A DNA stretch of 12,177 nt from E44-bin46 sp964354655 (GTDB lineage: Bacteria; Chloroflexota; Dehalococcoidia; Dehalococcoidales; E44-bin46), in NCBI GenBank assembly GCA_964354655.1, contig CAYHAL010000034.1, forward strand, positions 1 through 12,177, read 5' to 3'. Both the position numbers and the translations under genes were made by a program. Shown one piece after another: positions 6,909-12,177 of this stretch. Within the stretch, counting starts at the first letter, position 1. Each line of letters starts with the position of its first letter. Below the pieces are notes generated by a model that did no database searches, was not told the origin of the DNA, and was given only the letters and a program-made list of their open reading frames with translations.

Positions 6909-9113
6909 ATGTCTAAGATAATTGCCTCGGCAGCGATTAGAGGAGCACACAAAATTGTCGACCGAGCCGAGAAGAAGTGGCAGGAGGCGATGGATAGATG
7001 GGGACCAAATGAACCGGTAGGCTTCCCTAATACTGCCTATTATCTCCCAGTGATTTACGGGATTTTAGGCATCCCGGTGGAAAAACTGGGCGACATGGAG
7101 CAGATTCTAAAGAAGTGCAAATCACTGCTGCCACCCCCGGTGAGGGAGAACTGCCCCCTGCCCTACTTGGCACCAGCCCTTGACGCCGGTATGGCAACCT
7201 TCTTTGCTGAGGAAATCATCGAAGCTATAAGATATCTGGAAGTGCCTGACTTTTACACTAAGCAAGAAGAAATCACCGACAACAACATTTGGTTAGGTGC
7301 TGCCGATGATGTAATCCTGAGAAGAAGGGGGGTTGAATTCGTTGATGGTACTGCCCCAGGCTTTGCTGCCATCTGTGGGGCGGCACCCAGTCCTGAAATT
7401 GCTAAGAGGATGGCTCACGAACTCCAGCAAAAGAACCTTTACATCTTTATGTGTGCCGAGTATAACAGAGAGAGGTTTTCCGAGCAGCTTATTGAGGCTG
7501 GGGTCCAGATTGGTTGGCCAACCCGTTTGGTCTCCTACGGACCTGATATTACCGCTGCCGTATTCGCTATGGGCTTCGCCACCAGGGTAGCTATGTCCTT
7601 TGGCGGCATTAAGCCTGGCGACTTCAGAAAAATCCTTATCTATAATAAAGACCGTGTCTTCTCCTTCGTCCTCCCTTTGGGCTATGTTACCGATGAGTGG
7701 TATGCTAACGCCGCAGGGGCAATCAATTGGGGCTTCCCGACTATTGCCGATACCCCGATACCTGAGATTTTACCTACCGGCATCTGCACCTACGAGCACG
7801 TTGTCTCCAATATCCCCCACGACAAGATAGTCGCCAAAGCCATTGAGGTAAGAGGGCTGAAGGTCACTGTAAGCCAGGTACCGATTCCAACTGGCTTTGG
7901 TCCGGCTTTTGAGGGTGAGAGGATTAGAAAGGGAGAGTGGTATCTGGAGTGTGGTGGCGGGTTTACCCCGATGGTTGAGTGGGTTACCTCTAAGCGGATG
8001 GATGAGGTAGAGGACGGGAAGTTTGAGGTGATTGGTCCCGAGATAACCGATATGCCTCCTGAGTCCAGGTTGCCATTAGCTATAGCCGTTGAGGTTGCCG
8101 GAAGGGAGATGCAGCCAGACTATGAACCTATCCTGGAGCGGCAAATTCACCATCAGATAAACTACATTCAAGGCTGCTTCCACAATGGACAAAGGGATAT
8201 CGCCTGGCTGCGGATTTCTAAGGAGCTTTATAACAAGGGCTTCAGACTATACCATATCGGCGCTGTCCTCCATGCCGCCCTGCACCAGAATTTTAGCCGG
8301 ATATTTGATAAGCTGCAGGTAAAACTCTACACCGAGGAGGACAAGGTAAGGGAAACGCTTGCCAAGGCACGGCAGGTATATGCGGTTAGAGACGCCCGGA
8401 TTGAAGGCATGACCGACGAAGGCATTGACATCTACTACTCCTGCACCCTGTGTCAGTCTTTCGCCCCAAGCCATGTTTGTACCATTAGCCCGGAAAGGAC
8501 CGGGCTCTGTGGTTCCTATAACTGGATGGACTGTAAAGCTGCTTATGAAATTAACCCCACCGGACCTAACCAACCAGTGCCCAAGGGTGAAACCATTGAT
8601 GCTAAGCTGGGACAGTGGAAAGGGGTAAACGAGTTTTTGTTTAAGGCTTCCCGCGGCAAGTTTGACCACTATAACTTCTATAGCCTAGTCCATGACCCCA
8701 TGACCACCTGCGGTTGCTGTGAGTGTGTGGCTGCTGTCCTTCCCCTGTGCAACGGGATAATGACGGTAAATCGGGAATCTACCGAGATGACCCCCTGCGG
8801 GATGAAGTTCACCACCCTGGCTGGTACTGTCGGTGGAGGATTGAGTACCCCCGGTTTTGTTGGTCATAGCAAGTATAACATCTGCCAGAGAAAATTCCTT
8901 ATCGGCGATGGTGGTATAAAGAGGATAGTCTGGATGCCCAAGATGCTAAAGGAGGAAATTGCCGACCGGCTTAAGGCTAGGGCTATAGAGGTTGGTGTGC
9001 CTGACCTGCCTGATATGATTGCCGATGAGACGGTGGGTACCACCGAGGAGGAGATTCTCCCCTTCCTACAGGAGAAGGGGCACCCAGCCCTGACTATGGA
9101 ACCGATAATATAG
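6909..9113 (+). CDS. acsB: Acetyl-CoA synthase (CODH/ACS alpha subunit)
   Basis: Condenses a methyl group from the corrinoid protein, CO from CODH and CoA into acetyl-CoA at the Ni-Ni-[4Fe-4S] A-cluster. The 734 residues align from memory along the whole 729-residue Moorella AcsB, from the CODH-contacting N-terminal domain (GFPNTAYYLPVIYG, 38-51) to the end (KGHPALTMEPII). The A-cluster cysteines are all present. Cys512, Cys515, Cys524 and Cys534 (CxxC-x8-C-x9-C) bind the cubane, with Cys515 the likely bridge to proximal Ni, and Cys601-Gly-Cys603 holds the distal Ni. Each is offset +6 from Moorella numbering. Phe518, close to the proximal Ni, is kept. Two additional cysteines, Cys604 and Cys606, follow the CGC motif where Moorella has Phe and Ala. 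The protein has the bacterial three-domain architecture rather than the shorter archaeal CdhC form. acsC starts 15 bases after the stop. Confidence 0.97.
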   Translation: MSKIIASAAIRGAHKIVDRAEKKWQEAMDRWGPNEPVGFPNTAYYLPVIYGILGIPVEKLGDMEQILKKCKSLLPPPVRENCPLPYLAPALDAGMATFFAEEIIEAIRYLEVPDFYTKQEEITDNNIWLGAADDVILRRRGVEFVDGTAPGFAAICGAAPSPEIAKRMAHELQQKNLYIFMCAEYNRERFSEQLIEAGVQIGWPTRLVSYGPDITAAVFAMGFATRVAMSFGGIKPGDFRKILIYNKDRVFSFVLPLGYVTDEWYANAAGAINWGFPTIADTPIPEILPTGICTYEHVVSNIPHDKIVAKAIEVRGLKVTVSQVPIPTGFGPAFEGERIRKGEWYLECGGGFTPMVEWVTSKRMDEVEDGKFEVIGPEITDMPPESRLPLAIAVEVAGREMQPDYEPILERQIHHQINYIQGCFHNGQRDIAWLRISKELYNKGFRLYHIGAVLHAALHQNFSRIFDKLQVKLYTEEDKVRETLAKARQVYAVRDARIEGMTDEGIDIYYSCTLCQSFAPSHVCTISPERTGLCGSYNWMDCKAAYEINPTGPNQPVPKGETIDAKLGQWKGVNEFLFKASRGKFDHYNFYSLVHDPMTTCGCCECVAAVLPLCNGIMTVNRESTEMTPCGMKFTTLAGTVGGGLSTPGFVGHSKYNICQRKFLIGDGGIKRIVWMPKMLKEEIADRLKARAIEVGVPDLPDMIADETVGTTEEEILPFLQEKGHPALTMEPII

Positions 9114-9114
9114 A

Positions 9115-9121
9115 AAAGGAG
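9115..9121 (+). promoter_or_regulatory. Ribosome binding site that fixes the acsC start
   Basis: AAAGGAG lies 7 bases before the ATG at 9129, starting just after the acsB stop. The in-frame TTG at 9123 is only 1 base from this site and is too close to be used. The ATG start also puts the four cluster cysteines at 17, 20, 25 and 42, exactly as in the Moorella protein. Confidence 0.85.
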
Positions 9122-9128
9122 TTTGCCA

Positions 9129-10475
9129 ATGCCGCTTACCGGAATAGAGATATTCAAATTGCTCCCCAAGACGAACTGCGGTGAATGCGGAGTGCCTACC
9201 TGTCTTGCCTTTGCCATGAACTTAGCCGGAGGCAAGGCAGAACTGAGTGCCTGCCCCTATGTCTCTGAGGAGACAAAAGCCAAACTGGCGGAGGCATCAG
9301 CACCCCCGATTAGACCGGTTACTATCGGCACCGGCGCCAGGGCACTAAAGATTGGCGGCGAGACAGTGCTATTTCGCCATGAAAAAAGGTTTGAGACCCC
9401 CCCCGGTTTTGCCCTCCTTCTTAGCGATGCCATGGACGAGTCTGAGGTCAATGCCAAGCTGAAGAAGTTCAAGGAACTTCAATATGAGAGGGTAGGTCTC
9501 ACCCTTCGTCCTGACCTTATAGCCATAAAAGATGACTCAGGGGATGCCAGCAAATTTGAGGCTCTGGTTAACAAAGTAAAGCAAAATAGCGATTACGGTA
9601 TTATCCTAATGAGCAGCCACCCTGAAATCTTGGCTGCCGGATTAAAGGCTTGTGCCGAGCGCAAGCCTTTAATATATGCCGCCACTAAAGACAACCTAGA
9701 GCCGGTGGCAGCTCTAGCTAAGCAAAGTTCTTGCCCGGTAGCAGTAAAAGCCTCCGGTCTGGAAGAGCTTACCCAACTGACCACTAAATTAACTGAAGCT
9801 GGCATTAAAGACATTGTCCTTGATTCTGGCTCAAGAACTATTCGCCAGGCATTTGAAGACCAGATATCTATCAGGACGGCGGCTTTAGTCAAAAAGTTTC
9901 GTCCCTTAGGCTTCCCCACCATCGTTTTCCCTGGCGAAATGACCGATGACCCGATGAAGGAGGCAGTGATTGCCTCCATTTTCGTGGCCAAGTATGGCGG
10001 TATCATTGTTCTATCCGACCTCTATGGGGAGAGCCTATTCCCCTTACTAGTGGAAAGGCTGAATATCTATACTGACCCTCAACGCCCATTGATGACCACA
10101 GAAGGAATCTATGAGATTGGTGGTCCTGACCAAAATTCCCCGGTGCTTATTACCACCAACTTCTCGCTTACCTACTTCATTGTCTCCGGTGAAATAGAAA
10201 CCAGCCGAGTTCCTGCCTACCTTTTAGTTATGAATACCGATGGGCTTTCGGTTATGACCGCCTGGGCAGCAGGCACATTCGTCAGCGATAACATTGCCGC
10301 CTTCGTCAAGAAGTGCGGGATTATGGATAAGGTCAAACACCACAAATTGATAATCCCGGGATATGCTGCCGCTGAAAGCGGGGGCATAGAAGACGAGCTA
10401 AAAGACTGGGAGGTTTTGGTTGGTCCCAGGGAAGGGGCTCATATTCCAGCCTATCTTAAAACATGGAAGCCATAA
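9129..10475 (+). CDS. acsC: Corrinoid iron-sulfur protein large subunit (CoFeSP gamma)
   Basis: Carries the cobamide cofactor that shuttles the methyl group between AcsE and AcsB, plus a [4Fe-4S] cluster for reductive activation. From the ATG at 9129 it has 448 residues, the usual length. The N-terminal cluster domain shows Cys17, Cys20, Cys25 and Cys42 (CGECGVPTC, then C 17 residues later). A TIM-barrel domain follows (roughly 90-320). The C-terminal cobamide-binding region (roughly 325-446) includes TTNFSLTYFIVSGEIE, the LVMNTDGLSVMTAW stretch and the final LVGPREGAHIPAYL. The absence of a DxHxxG motif is normal for CoFeSP, which binds the cobamide base-off without a histidine ligand. The partner subunit gene acsD lies upstream of cooS. 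The acsE SD overlaps this gene's stop codon, suggesting coupled translation. AcsV in the same cluster is the expected reactivation partner. Confidence 0.96.
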   Translation: MPLTGIEIFKLLPKTNCGECGVPTCLAFAMNLAGGKAELSACPYVSEETKAKLAEASAPPIRPVTIGTGARALKIGGETVLFRHEKRFETPPGFALLLSDAMDESEVNAKLKKFKELQYERVGLTLRPDLIAIKDDSGDASKFEALVNKVKQNSDYGIILMSSHPEILAAGLKACAERKPLIYAATKDNLEPVAALAKQSSCPVAVKASGLEELTQLTTKLTEAGIKDIVLDSGSRTIRQAFEDQISIRTAALVKKFRPLGFPTIVFPGEMTDDPMKEAVIASIFVAKYGGIIVLSDLYGESLFPLLVERLNIYTDPQRPLMTTEGIYEIGGPDQNSPVLITTNFSLTYFIVSGEIETSRVPAYLLVMNTDGLSVMTAWAAGTFVSDNIAAFVKKCGIMDKVKHHKLIIPGYAAAESGGIEDELKDWEVLVGPREGAHIPAYLKTWKP

Positions 10476-10481
10476 AGGAGG
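10474..10481 (+). promoter_or_regulatory. Ribosome binding site that fixes the acsE start
   Basis: AAAGGAGG overlaps the acsC stop codon (10473-10475) and lies 6 bases before the ATG at 10488. The GTG at 10485 is in frame but only 3 bases away, so the ATG giving MILIGENIN is preferred, matching the N-terminus of known methyltransferases. Confidence 0.8.
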
Positions 10482-10487
10482 GGAGTG

Positions 10488-11363
10488 ATGATTCTTATCG
10501 GGGAGAATATAAATATCACCACCAAAATCGCCGGCACCGCCATGAAGGAGAGAAACCCTGAGCCCATCCAAAAAATAGCCAAGGCTGAGGTTGACGCCGG
10601 GATGGATTACCTTGACCTCAACATCGGCCCTGCCCGAAAGAACGGGGAGGAGTTCATGACCTGGATGGTTAACACCGTGCAGGCGGTTACTGACAAGCCG
10701 CTGTCTCTGGACACGACAAACCCGTTGGCTATGGAGGCTGGGCTAAAGGTACACAGAGGTAAAGCGCTAATCAATTCCATCTCCTTGACCAGAATGGGGG
10801 AAGAACTACCCCTGGTCATAAAATACAATGCCAATATGATTGGGCTCCTGTGGGGCAGGGAAGGAATGCCCCGGGATGCTGATGAAAGGACAATTATCGC
10901 TGCTGAGCTCATGTATAAAGCCAATGAAATGGGCATCTCCAATGAGAATATCTGGTTTGACCCTATAGTTACCCCGGTGGTTAATGTAGATACCAACCAA
11001 GTCAAACCTTGCCTGGAATTTATGAGCATGCTCCAGGACATTGCCCCCGGATGTAAATCTACCGTAGGCCTGTCCAACGTCTCCAACGGCGCCCCTACTA
11101 ACCTCAGACCTTACCTTAATCGCACCTACCTGATGATGCTGATGAAGTACGGACTTTATTCAGCTATAGTTGATGCCTTTGACTCCGAGCTAGTTAAAAT
11201 TGCCAGAGGTGAGATGCCCGAACTCGTTAACCTAGTGCATCGGGTAATGGATGGGGAGAAACCTGACCTCTCCTCTTTAAGTGAAGAGGAGGTGAAATAT
11301 GTGAAAACGGTAAGAGTCCTTACCAGCGAAACACTCTACTCTCACTCCTGGCTTGAGCTATAG
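10488..11363 (+). CDS. acsE: 5-methyltetrahydrofolate:corrinoid iron-sulfur protein methyltransferase
   Basis: Transfers the methyl group of methyl-tetrahydrofolate to cob(I)alamin on AcsC/AcsD, joining the methyl and carbonyl branches. The 291-residue product is a pterin-binding TIM barrel. Pterin-site residues known from the 262-residue Moorella MeTr are all present: Asp75 in SLDTTN, Asn96 in INS, Asp158 in WFDPIVTP and Asn197 in GLSNVSNG, with the first two at identical numbering. LDLNIGPA (42-49) is the conserved strand after the first helices. Compared with Moorella as I recall it, the extra length is mainly an insertion around residues 240-272 (ARGEMPELVNLVHRV and an acidic SLSEEEV) before a conserved ending TSETLYSHSW. 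The start at 10488 rather than the GTG at 10485 is set by SD spacing. A methionine-synthase or MtrH role is unlikely, given the length and operon. Confidence 0.95.
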   Translation: MILIGENINITTKIAGTAMKERNPEPIQKIAKAEVDAGMDYLDLNIGPARKNGEEFMTWMVNTVQAVTDKPLSLDTTNPLAMEAGLKVHRGKALINSISLTRMGEELPLVIKYNANMIGLLWGREGMPRDADERTIIAAELMYKANEMGISNENIWFDPIVTPVVNVDTNQVKPCLEFMSMLQDIAPGCKSTVGLSNVSNGAPTNLRPYLNRTYLMMLMKYGLYSAIVDAFDSELVKIARGEMPELVNLVHRVMDGEKPDLSSLSEEEVKYVKTVRVLTSETLYSHSWLEL

Positions 11364-11428
11364 GAACTAGAAGGCGAAGGATAAACTGAGCCTGAAATCA
11401 CCCAGCAAAAAGGCATTATCAACTTAGG

Positions 11429-12082
11429 ATGGAAAACAGGAATTCAGCTTTACCCACTGAGGGCCCTTATCTGGGATATGAACTTGCCTATAAGCTTGCC
11501 TGCGAGCAACTGACCAAGATTGATGATTTAAAAGAGCAATGCTGCAAAAGTGGTGCCCAATATCTAGAAATAGATTTCCAACAGGTTGTCATCCTCCAAT
11601 ACCTAAACAAGTCTTACCAAGTCACCCTTCCCAATGTCGACATTTCCCTAATAGATAGCCCAGAGGAAGTACCAATAAAGGACAAGGTTCTAATACTCCA
11701 CTATTTAACCCTAGCCAAAGGCACCCCCATTGCCAATAAGATGATTACCTTTAAGGAACTGCCGGAAGGGGCTAGCTACTTCCCAACATTCTCTCAGCGG
11801 ACTATAAAACCGCTTTTAGATCACTTTGGTATGGAGCCTCACCGGCTAGTAGATGCTGCCGCAAAGCTGGGCGGTCATAAAGCGGATTATGGCGATGTGG
11901 CGGTAACCATTAAGGCTTTCAGCTATGTACCAATCACTCTAGTCTTATGGCGGGGTGATGAGGAGTTTGCTCCTTCAGGAAGTATAATTTTTGACGCCAC
12001 CATCTCCGATTACCTGTCTACCGAAGATATAACCGTGCTTTGTGAAACTATAACCTGGAAGCTAGTCAAATCCCTAAAGTAG
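11429..12082 (+). CDS. DUF3786 domain protein, probable corrinoid-system accessory
   Basis: A 217-residue soluble protein that I recognise as DUF3786. Its diagnostic C-terminal half shows FSQRTIKPLLDHFG (about 122-135), a LGGHKADYGDVAV stretch (about 148-160), SYVPITLVLWRGDEEF (about 165-180) and a final ISDYLSTEDI. The family's biochemical function is unknown to me. Its genes often accompany CODH/ACS or corrinoid methyltransferase genes in anaerobes (general knowledge), so a role in corrinoid or CODH/ACS maintenance is inference. Cys29, Cys38 and Cys39 occur in the N-terminal part but do not form a full cluster motif, and there is no signal peptide or membrane span. The ATG at 11429 has only a poor SD (TTAGG directly before it). 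No other start codon exists in frame between the stop at 11393 and this ATG. The 65-base gap from acsE is larger than elsewhere in the cluster, so it could have partly separate expression, though no promoter is evident. Confidence 0.85.
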   Translation: MENRNSALPTEGPYLGYELAYKLACEQLTKIDDLKEQCCKSGAQYLEIDFQQVVILQYLNKSYQVTLPNVDISLIDSPEEVPIKDKVLILHYLTLAKGTPIANKMITFKELPEGASYFPTFSQRTIKPLLDHFGMEPHRLVDAAAKLGGHKADYGDVAVTIKAFSYVPITLVLWRGDEEFAPSGSIIFDATISDYLSTEDITVLCETITWKLVKSLK

Positions 12083-12094
12083 AGCTAAAGCCCT

Positions 12095-12177
12095 TCAACC
12101 TGCTTTATCTTTCTCAATCCTTACTGCGCAGACCTTAAGTTCAGGTATTTTAGCTACCGGGTCAAGGGCCGGGTTAG
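12095..12177 (-). CDS. C-terminal end of a probable formate dehydrogenase/molybdopterin oxidoreductase large subunit (partial)
   Basis: Reading the minus strand from the window edge gives 26 residues and a TGA stop at 12097-12095: NPALDPVAKIPELKVCAVRI followed by EKDKAG. This resembles the extreme C-terminus of the Mo/W-bis-MGD catalytic subunits of NAD- or ferredoxin-linked formate dehydrogenases, where a 'DPxAKIPExKVCAVR' ending is typical. The rest of the gene is outside the window. It converges on the DUF3786 gene with only 12 bases between the two stops. Formate dehydrogenase performs the first step of the methyl branch (CO2 to formate), so its presence beside this cluster makes sense, but the subtype and electron acceptor cannot be judged from 26 residues. 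Other molybdopterin oxidoreductases share this ending. Confidence 0.65.
   Translation of the reverse strand, partial: NPALDPVAKIPELKVCAVRIEKDKAG

Noticed and set aside
8247..8669. Minus-strand 140-residue ORF inside acsB
   Set aside because: It is antisense to the A-cluster region of acsB, whose codons are constrained by the cysteine ligands; no independent support.
10607..11086. Minus-strand 159-residue ORF inside acsE
   Set aside because: It lies wholly opposite conserved acsE codons, with no SD or family resemblance.
11271..11290. Hairpin with a 7-bp stem (TCCTCTT / AAGAGGA)
   Set aside because: It lies within acsE coding sequence, reflects Ser-Leu/Glu codons, and has no T-tract; probably incidental.
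12086..12107. Weak inverted repeat TAAAGC/GCTTTA between the converging genes as a terminator
   Set aside because: Only 6 bp, AT-rich, with a 10-base loop and no T-run; too weak to call.

Overview
The window is an almost complete, single-strand gene cluster for the carbonyl branch of the Wood-Ljungdahl (reductive acetyl-CoA) pathway. Every enzyme of the CO dehydrogenase/acetyl-CoA synthase (CODH/ACS) system is recognisable from its metal-ligand motifs. The organism is an anaerobic bacterium. The separate bacterial-type AcsB, AcsC, AcsD and AcsE, the tetrahydrofolate (not methanopterin) enzymes FolD and AcsE, and the moderate GC content by eye argue against an archaeon. The overall flavour, including the palindromic 'PLPLIRKGG'-type dispersed repeat, suggests an uncultured Dehalococcoidia/Chloroflexota-like sediment bacterium. 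That placement is a low-confidence inference; no 16S or other marker gene is present.

Layout, all on the + strand unless stated. 1-1823: a 5'-truncated AcsV/RACo-type corrinoid reductive activator ([2Fe-2S] ferredoxin plus ASKHA ATPase). 1828-2643: CooC-type nickel-insertion ATPase. About 2599-2720: a compound palindromic repeat that supplies the last 14 codons of cooC and fills most of the only sizeable gap. 2789-3676: folD. 3689-3907: an unrecognised 72-residue, highly charged, Tyr/Trp-rich small protein. 3923-4867: acsD. 4899-6866: cooS (CODH). 6909-9113: acsB (ACS). 9129-10475: acsC. 10488-11363: acsE. 11429-12082: a DUF3786 protein. On the - strand, 12095-12177 is the C-terminal end of what looks like a formate dehydrogenase/molybdopterin oxidoreductase large subunit, converging on the cluster.

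How the genes work together: FolD interconverts methenyl- and methylene-tetrahydrofolate and formyl-tetrahydrofolate in the methyl branch. AcsE moves the methyl group from methyl-tetrahydrofolate to cob(I)alamin on the AcsC/AcsD corrinoid iron-sulfur protein. CooS reduces CO2 to CO, or oxidises CO when the path runs in reverse. AcsB condenses methyl, CO and CoA to acetyl-CoA. CooC helps load nickel. AcsV re-reduces accidentally oxidised cob(II)alamin. The DUF3786 protein probably serves the corrinoid side, by context. All visible active-site ligands in CooS, AcsB, AcsC and AcsE are intact, so the pathway should be functional. The direction (acetogenesis, CO2 fixation or acetate oxidation) cannot be read from this window.

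The least explained items are the 72-residue protein lodged between folD and acsD, the repeat that rewrites the CooC C-terminus, an insertion near the end of AcsE, and two additional cysteines beside the distal nickel site of AcsB. I see no RNA genes, CRISPR arrays, insertion sequences or convincing promoters or intrinsic terminators. The longest stretch without a gene is 2644-2788 (145 bases), mostly repeat.
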